Origin: UBA7672 sp965279085
Lineage (GTDB): Bacteria > Pseudomonadota > Alphaproteobacteria > Caulobacterales > Hyphomonadaceae
Reading direction: 5' to 3'
Assembly: GCA_965279085.1 (NCBI GenBank)
Contig: OZ257149.1
Span: 3,720,001-3,784,000, forward strand
Length of the DNA stretch: 64,000 nt
The position numbers and the translations under genes are program-made. The notes under the pieces are model-generated. The model did no database searches. It was not told the origin of the DNA and saw nothing but the letters and a program-made list of their open reading frames with translations. Of the stretch, positions 50,305-58,454 are shown in pieces (position 1 is the stretch's first letter; each line of letters opens with the position of its first letter).

Positions 50305-51048
50305 CTAGTTCGCCGCACCCAGTTCCGCGTGGATTACTTCCTCAAGATGTTGGACACGCGGCGAGTTTACGACGTGGTGCACGGTGCATAGCAACTCGTA
50401 CTGCACGACATCGATAGAATCCGGCGAGTGACGAAAGTCTGCCTGCGCCTCTGGAGCGCGAGGCATGGTAATGACGGCCCCTCCTTGTCTCGACAATGAG
50501 AACTCATTTCTCATGCGGGCTAGAGCGAGGTCATCTTTCGATTTTGGCTGACCAGAGTGGACGCCTGACGCAACGTTGGCCGCATACTTTACGATGGCAG
50601 CTCGCGTGATCCAATGACCTTCAAAGCAAAGCGCGCTTTGTTTCAAGTATCGATCCAGCGTCACAGGTCGTCGATTGGCTGGATCGTCAAAATCGCTTCT
50701 TGGACCTTTAGCCCCGAGTTGAAACACGAAGTGGGAGAGCATTGTTCCGCACACCGGCACGCCGCCGGTTACGAAGTGGCGATATTGAGTTCGAGATGAT
50801 TCCGCGACGTATCCATCAATTACAGGTGCAAGGATTTCAACACGGCCAGTGCGGCACTGGGCGACGGTTGAAATGTCTCCTTCGATCAGCAACCGCCTGA
50901 CTTGAGCGGCAGCTCGTCGAATTTCTGCTGATCGAATATCGACTTGGCTTAGAAGACTACGAAAATGTTCTAGGTCTTCCACAAGCGCTACGGCCATTTG
51001 CCGAGTAGTTTTGCGGCTTTCGATAGCTTTCTCTGGAGACATAGACAT
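50305..51048 (-). CDS. Hypothetical protein of the protease island
   Basis: 247 residues, predicted soluble, mostly helical at the N-terminus (SLLSQVDIRSAEIRRAAAQVRRLLIEG). Later parts hold GTMLSHFVFQLGAKGP, LDRYLKQSALCFEGHWITR and VVQYELLCTVHHVVNSPRVQHLEEVI. I recognise no family or catalytic motif. It is the first gene of the minus-strand group leading into the protease and shares its lower GC content. Its function is unknown; a regulator, sensor or substrate of the protease is possible. Confidence 0.7.
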   Translation of the reverse strand: MSMSPEKAIESRKTTRQMAVALVEDLEHFRSLLSQVDIRSAEIRRAAAQVRRLLIEGDISTVAQCRTGRVEILAPVIDGYVAESSRTQYRHFVTGGVPVCGTMLSHFVFQLGAKGPRSDFDDPANRRPVTLDRYLKQSALCFEGHWITRAAIVKYAANVASGVHSGQPKSKDDLALARMRNEFSLSRQGGAVITMPRAPEAQADFRHSPDSIDVVQYELLCTVHHVVNSPRVQHLEEVIHAELGAAN

Positions 51049-51346
51049 TGCGCACGATATTCACACGCTAGTTACCCAAATGCTGATGCCGCAACCCAAG
51101 CTCTTTCTCGTCTCTCCGCGGCGATCGCTTATGCACTTCGAGCGGTGAAGGATGTCCCCATGCTCGGCCCCCTTCGTCTCGCGGCTTCGCCGCGATCCAC
51201 TTCCCCCAGTGCTGCGCACTGGCGGCAGAAAGACGCCGGTGGACGCCCGCTCCGTCCTACACCCCGCCGCGTGAATTTCGCGGTGCGCCAAGGGGTTGGG
51301 CGGCGGAGACAAAAAGTTATCCCCGGGGGGCTCGGGCGGGCGGATA
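51049..51346. repeat. Intergenic stretch with hairpin-forming repeat-like sequence
   Basis: Between the island and the terminase-like gene. From about 51160 it becomes GC-rich with small hairpins such as CGCGGCTTCGCCGCG and AGTGCTGCGCACT, a style of sequence common in alphaproteobacterial intergenic repeats. Nothing coding. AAAAAGTTATCCCC near 51312 only weakly recalls a DnaA box. Confidence 0.5.
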
Positions 51347-51898
51347 ATGCGGCCTCAACAGGAGGATGCGTTGGCGAGATCGTTTGGGGAGTTGATGGGG
51401 CTCGAGGCCGAGGCGGAGCGGCTGGTGAGGATGGGGGAGTCGCGGGCGGAGGTGTCGCGCAGGCTGGGCGTGCATCCGCAGACGCTGGCGGGATGGGCGC
51501 TGCGCGGCGGGTGGCGGCGGAAGGATCTCGAGATGGAGCGGCACCAGGAGATCGCGCGCGCGACGATCAGCGCCATCCGCGCGGGCAATGCGCAGGTGGA
51601 CCAGCGCAACGCGGCGCGGGCGCAGCTGAAGGGCTTCATGCGCGAGGCGGTGCGGCTGCTGGCGGCGGGGGACGAGGGCTCGCTGCTGGAGCTGTCGCGC
51701 AGGCTGGGCGGGGTGGAGAACCAGAGGACGCTGGAGGCGCCGAAGGTGGAGCTGGCGCCGGACACGATGGTCGCGGGGATGCGGTCGCTCGGCGAGGCGG
51801 GGGATGGGGAGCGCGAGCCGATGGTCGACGAGGATGGCGTGGCGTGGTCGCGGGAGCGGATACGCGCGCACAATCGCGGCGGGCGCGGGGGCGTGTGA
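51347..51898 (+). CDS. Terminase small-subunit-like HTH protein (orphan)
   Basis: 183 residues. Residues about 20-60 (LEAEAERLVRMGESRAEVSR, HPQTLAGWALRGGWRRKD) look like the helix-turn-helix of phage or gene-transfer-agent small terminases. A basic, helical middle (NAARAQLKGFMREAVRLLAAG) and a charged Gly-rich tail follow. No large terminase, portal or other phage gene is nearby, so if it is a terminase relative it stands alone. The ATG at 51347 follows GGGCGGGCGGATA. Confidence 0.5.
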   Translation: MRPQQEDALARSFGELMGLEAEAERLVRMGESRAEVSRRLGVHPQTLAGWALRGGWRRKDLEMERHQEIARATISAIRAGNAQVDQRNAARAQLKGFMREAVRLLAAGDEGSLLELSRRLGGVENQRTLEAPKVELAPDTMVAGMRSLGEAGDGEREPMVDEDGVAWSRERIRAHNRGGRGGV

Positions 51899-51981
51899 GG
51901 CGGCGGCTCGCGCATGCTTGAGCGGGGCCCATACCTTGAGCATGAGAGTGGGCGGGTGCAGGGTGCGGGCGAGAGCAGGAG

Positions 51982-52398
51982 ATGACGATGGCGGCGGTTC
52001 CGAAGACGATCGAGCGGTGGCACCGCATCGCGCTGGAGAGGCGGGCCGAGGAGCTGGCGGGGATACTGGCGGAGGACTGCGTGTTCGAGTCTCCTGTGGT
52101 GCATACGCCGCAGAAGGGGCGGGCGATCTGCGAGGCCTATCTGCGCGGGGCGCTGGAGGTGCTGAACACGGAGCACTTCAGGTATGGCGGGGAGTGGTAT
52201 TCGGAAAAGTCGGCGGTGCTGGAGTTCTATTCCGAGCTGGACGGGATCAGGATCAACGGCGTCGACATCATTGAATGGAACGACGAAGGCCTGATCACCC
52301 ACTTCAAGGTGATGGTCCGCCCGCTGAAGGCGATCAACACGCTCCACCAGAAGATGGGCGAATACCTGATGCGCGTGGGCGCGGTGAAGGCGCGCTAG
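51982..52398 (+). CDS. NTF2/SnoaL-like protein
   Basis: 138 residues of the cone-shaped NTF2 fold: AVPKTIERWHRIALERRAEELAGILAEDCVFESPVVHTPQKG, then EFYSELDGIRINGVDIIEWNDEGLITHFKVMVRPLKAI. Members may be isomerases, hydrolases or binding proteins; nothing here fixes the substrate. A second ATG at 51988 follows GCAGGAGATGACG and is as likely. Its TAG overlaps the convergent Lrp gene stop through CTAG. Confidence 0.85.
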   Translation: MTMAAVPKTIERWHRIALERRAEELAGILAEDCVFESPVVHTPQKGRAICEAYLRGALEVLNTEHFRYGGEWYSEKSAVLEFYSELDGIRINGVDIIEWNDEGLITHFKVMVRPLKAINTLHQKMGEYLMRVGAVKAR

Positions 52399-52895
52399 CG
52401 GTCCTGCGTCGGGACATACGGCGAGATGAGGCCGAGCGGGGCGGCGGTGGTGCGCTTGGCGACGTTGACGATGATGCGGGACTGGATGTCGGAGACGAGG
52501 CCCAGGGCCAGGATCTTGTCGCGCAGGAAGTTGTCGTAGGCGTGCATGTCGGTGGTGACGATCCGCATCACATAGTCGACGGCGCCGGTGACGGTCATGC
52601 ACTCGATGCACTCGGGCCATTTGCGGACGGCCTGCTCGAACTTCTCGAGGTTCTCGCGCGAAGGGAGTTGCAGCTTTACGTTGGCCACAACTTCGAAGTT
52701 CAATCCGAGCTTGTCGTAGTTGAGCAATGTGACGCGACGGGCAATGATGCCCTGTTCCTCCATGCGCTTGATGCGGCGCCAGCAGGGGCTGGAGGAAAGG
52801 CCTACCTTCTCGGCGATCTCGGCCACTGACAGGGCCGCGTCGCGCTGGATGAGGTCGAGGATTTTCGCGTCGATGGCGTCGAGTTCAACGGCCAT
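52395..52895 (-). CDS. Lrp/AsnC-family transcriptional regulator
   Basis: 166 residues. N-terminal HTH (AIDAKILDLIQRDAALSVAE, IAEKVGLSSSPCWRRIKRMEEQGII) and a C-terminal RAM ligand-binding domain (ECIECMTVTGAVDYVMRIVTTDM). Such regulators respond to amino acids. It is divergent from the indolepyruvate oxidoreductase gene, whose product acts in aromatic amino acid breakdown, so it probably controls that gene. The ATG at 52895 (MAVELDAIDAKI) is the start. Confidence 0.94.
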   Translation of the reverse strand: MAVELDAIDAKILDLIQRDAALSVAEIAEKVGLSSSPCWRRIKRMEEQGIIARRVTLLNYDKLGLNFEVVANVKLQLPSRENLEKFEQAVRKWPECIECMTVTGAVDYVMRIVTTDMHAYDNFLRDKILALGLVSDIQSRIIVNVAKRTTAAPLGLISPYVPTQDR

Positions 52896-52920
52896 GTTTT
52901 GCTGTCCTTGGTCGAGTTTG

Positions 52921-53014
52921 TAGTCAAATATTGCCGCTGTAATGCCAGATCGCGCACCGAATGGCAAATACTTCCTGCGATATTGAGCAATATATTTGCC
53001 GTGGCCATATATAG
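52921..53014. promoter_or_regulatory. AT-rich divergent promoter with putative Lrp-type operator boxes
   Basis: In the interval between the Lrp gene and the oxidoreductase gene lie TCAAATATTGCC (52924), TGGCAAATA (52962) and the near-palindrome GCAATATATTTGCC (52987-53000). These are related by inversion. CATATATAG near 53006-53014 could be a -10 element for the oxidoreductase. Lrp family proteins bind AT-rich imperfect palindromes, so autoregulation and control of the neighbour are plausible. Confidence 0.55.
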
Positions 53015-53035
53015 ACCCGCCCGGAGGCGCACGAC

Positions 53036-56000
53036 TTGAAGCACGGCACACCTGTATCTGGTGGGATCTCCCTCGACGACAAGTATTTGCTCGAGAGCGG
53101 CCGGGCGTTCATGACCGGCATCCAGGCGCTTGTGCGCCTGCCGCTGGACCGGAAGAGGCTGGATCGCAAACACGGCCTGAATACGGCGGGTTTCATATCG
53201 GGATATCGCGGTTCGCCGCTCGGCGGATACGACCAGCAGATCAACGCGGCAGGCAAGCTGATGGCTGCCCACGACGTGAAGTTGTGGGAGGGGCTGAACG
53301 AGGATCTCGGGGCGACGGCCGTGTGGGGCTCCCAGCAGACGCACATCTTCCCGGGCGCGAAGTTCGATGGCGTGTTCGGCATCTGGTACGGCAAGGCGCC
53401 GGGCGTGGACCGCACGGGCGACGTGTTCAAGCACGCGAACATGGCGGGCACGGACCCCAAGGGCGGCGTGCTGGCGCTGTGCGGCGATGACCCGAATTCG
53501 AAGTCGTCGACTTTGGCGTCGCAGTCCGAGTTCGCGATGATCGACGCGGAGATGCCGGTGCTGGCGCCGGCGTCGATCCAGGAAGTTCTCGACTATGGGC
53601 TGATCGGTCTGGAGCTGTCGCGGTATTCGGGGCTGTGGGTCTCGATGATCTGCCTCGCGGATACGATGGATTCCGGTGCGGTCGTTGAGGTGGGGCTGGA
53701 CCGCTATCACGTGGTGCGGCCGACGGACTTCGCGATTCCCGATGGCGGGCTGGGCCTGCGGATGGGCGATACGCCGCTGGGCAAGGAAGCGCGGCTGCGG
53801 ACGCTGAAGATTCCGGCGGCGCAGGCTTTCGTGCGGGCGAATGGGCTGGATAAGCCGCTGCTGGTCGGCAAGCAGAAGAAGCTGGCCGTGATCGTGGCGG
53901 GGCAGGCGTCTCGCGATGTGTACGAAGCGCTGGGCGCGATGGGGCTGTCGCCGGAACAGGCGGCCGATCTCGGCGTGTCGATCTTCAAGGTGGCGATGCC
54001 GTGGCCGCTGGAGCCGACGGCGATCCGCGATTTCTGCCGCGGGTTCGAGCGCGTGCTGGTGATCGAGCACAAGCGCGCGCTGATCGAGCCGCAGCTGAAG
54101 GACGTGCTGTACCATCTGCCGGATAGCGAGCGCCCGATCATCGAGGGCAAGCACGATCGCGATGGCATGCGTCTGCTGTCGGATATCGCGTCGCTGTCGA
54201 CGGCGGATATCGCGCTGGCGCTGGTGGGGCGTCTGCCGGACGGGCCGCATCGGGCGAAGGCGGACCAGTATTTCACCAAGGTTCGCGGCGCGCAGCAGGC
54301 TGTCGCCGGCATGAACCAGATCAACACGCGCAAGCCGCACTTCTGCTCGGGCTGTCCGCACAACACGTCGACTACGTTGCCGGAAGGTTCGCGCGCACTG
54401 GCGGGGATCGGCTGCCACTACATGGCGACGTTCACGCCGGAGCGGCGGACGGACATGCACACGCAGATGGGCGGCGAGGGTACGCCGTGGATTGGCCAGA
54501 TGCCGTTCACGGACGAAAAGCATGTCTTCGTGAACCTGGGCGACGGCACGTATTCGCACTCAGGCTCGCTGGCGATCCGCGCCGCGATTTCGGGCAAGGT
54601 CAACGCGACTTACAAGATCCTCTACAACGACGCTGTCGCCATGACAGGCGGGCAGCAGGTGGAGAGCGGGCAGACGGTTCCGCAGATCGCGCGGCAGGTT
54701 GAGGCCGAGGGCGTCAAGACGATCGTGATCGTGGCGGACGATCCGACGCGGTATGCGAGCGTCAGTGATCTGCCGGAAGGCACGCGGATCTTCGATCGCA
54801 AGAAGCTGGAAGAGGTGCAGATCGAGCTGCGCGAGACGCCGGGCGTGTCGGTGCTGATCTATGACCAGGTCTGCGCGACCGAGAAGCGCCGCCGTATCAA
54901 GCGCGGGAAGATGGAAGCGCCGACCAAGCGCGTGTTCATCAACCAGTCGGTGTGCGAGGGCTGTGGCGATTGTTCGGTGAAGTCCAACTGCCTGTCGGTC
55001 GAGCCGGTCGAGACGGAATACGGCCGCAAACGGCAGATCAACCAGTCGACTTGCAATACGGACTATTCGTGCATCGAGGGCTTCTGCCCGAGCTTCGTGA
55101 CGGTGACGGGCGGGGACCGGAAATCCGACGCGGAGCGTTCGCCGGCGGCGTTCGATGTGTCGGGCCTGCCGCGACCGAACCTGCCGCAGCTGGGCCATGA
55201 GGCGTGGAACGTGGTGTTCACGGGCGTGGGCGGCACGGGCGTGACGACGGTGGCGGCGGTTCTCGCCATGGCGGCGCACGTCGACGGCAAGGCTTCGCAG
55301 ACGCTGGACATGACGGGTCTGGCCCAGAAGGGCGGGCCGGTGCTGAGCCATGTTCGCTTCGCGCTCGATCCCGATGACATCAAGGCAGGCAAGACGCCGC
55401 CGGCGTCGGCGGACGTGATCATTGCGTGCGATCTGGTTGTGGCGTCGTCCGGCGATGCCCTGGTGATGTTCGACAAGGGCCGCACGAGCGTAGTGGCGAA
55501 CCATGACGTGACGCCGACCAAGGAAATCATCGAGAACCGCAATGTGCGGTTCGATCCGGACCTCCTGACGGCGCGCGTTCGTTCGCGCGCGAAGAGCTTT
55601 GCCGCGACCAATGCGGAAGCGCTGGCCGAGCATCACTTTGGCGACGCGATCTACACCAACATGATCATGCTGGGCATGGCATGGCAGAACGGGCTGATCC
55701 CGATTTCGGATGCGGCGATCTACGAAGCCAACAGGCTCAACAAGGTGAAGGTCAAGGAGAACGCTGCTGCGTTCGACCTGGGCCGGATCGCGGCCGTGAA
55801 GCCGGATCAGGTGCAGGCGGCTGCGCCGAAGCGGCCGGAGATCGAGCCGCTGAAGCTGGACGAGCTGATTGCGCGGCGCGCCGACATGCTGAAGCTTTAC
55901 CAGAACGCGGCCTATGCCGATCTCTACGAAGCGCGTGTGGCGCGCGTGCGGGCGGCGGAGAGCAATCTCGGCCTCGGCGAACAGCTGACCACGGCGGCGG

Positions 56001-56518
56001 CGACTTATCTCGCCAAGCTGATGGCGTACAAGGACGAGTACGAGGTCGCGCGGCTCTATACGCGGCCGGAGTACAAGCAGGCTGTCGAGGACACGTTCGG
56101 GAAGGGCACCAAGCTGACCTTCCTGATGGCGCCGCCGATGATCTCGAAGAAGAATCACAAGGGCGAACTGATCAAATCGTCGTTCGGCCCGTGGATGATG
56201 ACGGGGTTCAAGATCCTGAAGGGCTTGAAGGGCCTTCGCGGCGGTGCGTTCGACATTTTCGGCAAGACCGAAGAGCGCAAGATGGAGCGCCGTCTTCGTG
56301 ACGAGTATCTCGCGAGGCTGGAAGTCCTGTCGGCCGGGCTGACCACGGAGAACCATTCGCTGGCGGTCGAGATCGCATCGCTGCCGGATGAGATCCGTGG
56401 CTATGGCCATGTGAAGGAGAAGGCGGTCGACGTAGCGGAGAAGCGGCTGGCTACGCTGATGGCGCGGTGGAATGCCCCGGCGCCGAAGCCAGCGCCGCGT
56501 ATGGTGGCTGCGGAGTAG
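53036..56518 (+). CDS. Indolepyruvate ferredoxin oxidoreductase, fused alpha-beta type
   Basis: 1160 residues from a TTG at 53036, chosen because GGAGG precedes it by eight bases and no nearer ATG fits. Converts arylpyruvates to aryl-acetyl-CoA in the catabolism of aromatic amino acids. Order: pyrimidine-binding part with GFISGYRGSPLGGYDQQ, CSGCPHNTST, TPP-domain (VNLGDGTYSHSGSLAIRAAI, then YNDAVAMTGGQQ), Fe-S cluster segment (CEGCGDCSVKSNC and SCIEGFCPSF), and the gamma domain (FTGVGGTGVTTVAAVLAMAA). A helical C-terminus ends the protein. All key elements are intact. Confidence 0.95.
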   Translation: MKHGTPVSGGISLDDKYLLESGRAFMTGIQALVRLPLDRKRLDRKHGLNTAGFISGYRGSPLGGYDQQINAAGKLMAAHDVKLWEGLNEDLGATAVWGSQQTHIFPGAKFDGVFGIWYGKAPGVDRTGDVFKHANMAGTDPKGGVLALCGDDPNSKSSTLASQSEFAMIDAEMPVLAPASIQEVLDYGLIGLELSRYSGLWVSMICLADTMDSGAVVEVGLDRYHVVRPTDFAIPDGGLGLRMGDTPLGKEARLRTLKIPAAQAFVRANGLDKPLLVGKQKKLAVIVAGQASRDVYEALGAMGLSPEQAADLGVSIFKVAMPWPLEPTAIRDFCRGFERVLVIEHKRALIEPQLKDVLYHLPDSERPIIEGKHDRDGMRLLSDIASLSTADIALALVGRLPDGPHRAKADQYFTKVRGAQQAVAGMNQINTRKPHFCSGCPHNTSTTLPEGSRALAGIGCHYMATFTPERRTDMHTQMGGEGTPWIGQMPFTDEKHVFVNLGDGTYSHSGSLAIRAAISGKVNATYKILYNDAVAMTGGQQVESGQTVPQIARQVEAEGVKTIVIVADDPTRYASVSDLPEGTRIFDRKKLEEVQIELRETPGVSVLIYDQVCATEKRRRIKRGKMEAPTKRVFINQSVCEGCGDCSVKSNCLSVEPVETEYGRKRQINQSTCNTDYSCIEGFCPSFVTVTGGDRKSDAERSPAAFDVSGLPRPNLPQLGHEAWNVVFTGVGGTGVTTVAAVLAMAAHVDGKASQTLDMTGLAQKGGPVLSHVRFALDPDDIKAGKTPPASADVIIACDLVVASSGDALVMFDKGRTSVVANHDVTPTKEIIENRNVRFDPDLLTARVRSRAKSFAATNAEALAEHHFGDAIYTNMIMLGMAWQNGLIPISDAAIYEANRLNKVKVKENAAAFDLGRIAAVKPDQVQAAAPKRPEIEPLKLDELIARRADMLKLYQNAAYADLYEARVARVRAAESNLGLGEQLTTAAATYLAKLMAYKDEYEVARLYTRPEYKQAVEDTFGKGTKLTFLMAPPMISKKNHKGELIKSSFGPWMMTGFKILKGLKGLRGGAFDIFGKTEERKMERRLRDEYLARLEVLSAGLTTENHSLAVEIASLPDEIRGYGHVKEKAVDVAEKRLATLMARWNAPAPKPAPRMVAAE

Positions 56519-56544
56519 GACGTCCAAGTCTTGAGAACAACTCC

Positions 56545-56676
56545 ATCTCCGCTCGTCCCGACGAAAGTCGGGATCCAGAGCGGCGTGCGCAGCACTGACG
56601 AATTCTTCCGGATCAATGTTGCGCGAACCCCTTCGTGGCTCTGGGTCCCGGCTTTCGCCGGGATGAGCGGAGAGAG
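56545..56676. repeat. Palindromic intergenic element, inverted pair
   Basis: CCCGACGAAAGTCGGG with its flank GATCCAGAGC and, about 90 bases on, CTCTGGGTCCCGGCTTTCGCCGGG form an imperfect inverted pair; each arm has its own hairpin. This is the same kind of element as at 6756-6860, lying between the oxidoreductase gene and the GIY-YIG gene. Confidence 0.8.
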
Positions 56677-56747
56677 GGGCGTTGGAAATTTTGGGAGCGG
56701 GCTTGTAGCGAGCGCGGGATAGATGAGGATGCGTGTCGGGGGGCGAC

Positions 56748-57047
56748 ATGCAGAAGCGGTTCTGGGTTTACATCGTCGCGAGTGGGCGGAACGGGACCAT
56801 CTATACTGGGCACACCGACGACATCGCTGAGCGGGTGAACCAGCACAAGACTAAGACCTTCAAGGGATTTGCGGCCAAGTATGGTTGCGACCAGCTTGTC
56901 TGGTGCGAGCCGCATGAGACGCGGGAAGCGGCGTTCGGGCGTGAGCGGCAGATCAAGGAATGGCGGCGGGTTTGGAAGCTTGAGTTGATCGAGGCGGCCA
57001 ACCCGCGATGGCTCGATCTTTCGGAAACCATGAGCATGTGGGCCTGA
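56748..57047 (+). CDS. GIY-YIG domain protein (small nuclease family)
   Basis: 99 residues. FWVYIVASGRNGTIYTGHTDDI shows the GIY-YIG core (YI...YTG), with an Arg a few residues on and the conserved Glu in REAAFGRERQIKEW. Such stand-alone small proteins are widespread and their substrate is uncertain. The ATG at 56748 is used; one at 56733 is in frame five residues upstream. Confidence 0.9.
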   Translation: MQKRFWVYIVASGRNGTIYTGHTDDIAERVNQHKTKTFKGFAAKYGCDQLVWCEPHETREAAFGRERQIKEWRRVWKLELIEAANPRWLDLSETMSMWA

Positions 57048-57125
57048 CCTTCCGCGCGCGGCGCCGTTGCCACCTGTGTGTTTCCGGCGTCTGCTCTGAT
57101 CCTGGTTTCGGACAGGAGAGCTTGC

Positions 57126-57332
57126 ATGAGCGTCTACCGTGTTACGGACATTATCGGCACAAGCAGCAAGAGTTGGGAGGAGGCGGCGCGGGAAGCGCTG
57201 GCCACGGCGGCGTCGAGCTTGCGCGACCTGCGGGTCGCAGAAGTGGTGGCGCAGGACATCACGCTTGCAGACGACGGGAAGATCGAGACTTTCCGGACGA
57301 AGCTGCGGGTGAGCTTCAAGTACGAGAAGTAA
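57126..57332 (+). CDS. Dodecin family flavin-binding protein
   Basis: 68 residues, the usual dodecin length. The fold is recognised from YRVTDIIGTSSKSWEEAARE and ALATAASSLRDLRVAEVVAQD, ending FRTKLRVSFKYEK. Dodecins form twelve-subunit hollow spheres that bind flavin or CoA and buffer free flavin. Start at the ATG following GAGAGCTTGC. Confidence 0.93.
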   Translation: MSVYRVTDIIGTSSKSWEEAAREALATAASSLRDLRVAEVVAQDITLADDGKIETFRTKLRVSFKYEK

Positions 57333-57339
57333 CGGTTAG

Positions 57340-57432
57340 GACCGCCGGGCTCCTGCCCGGCAGTCGCCGCGAAGCGGCGAGGTGTTCGCGTCGCTGACGC
57401 GCCGCGCTGCCGGGCGGGAGCCCGGCGGTCCG
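57340..57432. repeat. Inverted repeat with 25-bp arms
   Basis: Arms at 57340-57364 and 57408-57432 match as inverted copies in 24 of 25 positions (GGACCGCCGGGCTCC... and its complement). Small hairpins (CGCCGCGAAGCGGCG; CGCGTCGCTGACGCG) lie between. It is a compact structured intergenic element just downstream of the dodecin gene. Confidence 0.9.
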
Positions 57433-57525
57433 GCTGCTGCCAGCCGTGTGTCAGCAACGACCTCCGGCGTAATTGTTCTGGCGCGGTGGCGTGGCATCGT
57501 TGCGCCATCACACATGGAGGCGCGG

Positions 57526-57927
57526 ATGCATAGCGGCGGATGCCATTGCGGGGCGGTGCGGTATGAGGCGGCGGAGACGCCGGAGCGGCATTCGATCTGC
57601 TGCTGCACAGACTGCCGGAGGTCGGCGGGCGCGCCGATGGTGGCTTGGGCGATCTATCCGAAGGACGCTGTGAAGGTGACGAAGGGCGAGCCGAAGGCGC
57701 GGGCGTCTTCCGAGCATGCGCAGCGGTTCTTCTGTGGGGAATGCGGCACCGGTCTGTTCTACGTCAGCGAGACCTATCTGCCGGGCAAGATCGATGTCGC
57801 GAGCGCGACCCTGGATGAGCCGGATCGCATCGCTCCGCCGATGGCTGTCGTGCAGACGTCGGAGCGGATCGGGTGGGCGGCGGGCATTCATGCGCTGCCG
57901 GAGTTCGAGCGCTATCCGGGTATGTGA
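57526..57927 (+). CDS. GFA/CENP-V family zinc protein
   Basis: 133 residues. Zinc-binding Cys are in GGCHCGAVRYEAA, SICCCTDCRRSAGAP and FFCGECGTGLFY, the pattern of the glutathione-dependent formaldehyde-activating (GFA)/CENP-V fold. Members may act on glutathione adducts, but function is usually unproven. The ATG at 57526 is preceded by GGAGGCGCGG. Confidence 0.92.
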   Translation: MHSGGCHCGAVRYEAAETPERHSICCCTDCRRSAGAPMVAWAIYPKDAVKVTKGEPKARASSEHAQRFFCGECGTGLFYVSETYLPGKIDVASATLDEPDRIAPPMAVVQTSERIGWAAGIHALPEFERYPGM

Positions 57928-58076
57928 AATATCACAGGTTGGCTTGAGTTCCATGCGAACTAACCTGCGCTAATCGAAAGGACCAAAAAAGTCCGCGTGC
58001 GGAGCAAATACATGCGGTGAGTGGCGCCAGCATTTAACGCTCGCGCGCTATCCCGTTCACACACGGGAGACTTCGC

Positions 58077-58451
58077 ATGTTCAGAAAGAACGCCACGAAG
58101 CCCAACATGCTCGGCGACCGCCTGAAAGCGATCGCCGACGTGAAGCCGCCTGAGACCTATCAGGACGCGCCGCGTGATGTGCGTGCGCAGCGGGACAAGG
58201 TGTTCAAGCCCGCGATCGCGTTGACGGCGTACGGCGAGAAGGTTCCGGTCGTCATCAAGAACAGCAGCGAGACCGGGGCGCGCGTTGAGTTCTTCGCGAA
58301 CCGGCCGTTGAAGGAACGGCTGCTCCTGTCGGAATCGAGCCTGGCGCTGCGGTGCTGGGCGGAGGTGGTGTGGGAAGGCGAGAACGCGGCCGGCCTGCGC
58401 TTCACGCGCGGCGACACGGTCGAGGGCGCGAAGCGTCCGGTGAAGAAGTAG
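58077..58451 (+). CDS. PilZ-domain-like protein
   Basis: 124 residues. PilZ-type beta barrel: VFKPAIALTAYGEKVPVVIK, NSSETGARVEFF, LALRCWAEVVWEGENAAGLRFT. The (D/N)xSxxG c-di-GMP motif is present (Asn62, Ser64, Gly67), but the upstream RxxxR motif is not (RAQRDKVFK), so c-di-GMP binding is doubtful. The stop is three bases from the convergent PNPOx-like gene stop. Confidence 0.8.
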   Translation: MFRKNATKPNMLGDRLKAIADVKPPETYQDAPRDVRAQRDKVFKPAIALTAYGEKVPVVIKNSSETGARVEFFANRPLKERLLLSESSLALRCWAEVVWEGENAAGLRFTRGDTVEGAKRPVKK

Positions 58452-58454
58452 CTT

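Noticed and set aside
51305..51325. DnaA box / replication origin
   Set aside because: GTTATCCCC is only a partial match and single; no cluster of boxes and no dnaA or origin-type genes nearby.
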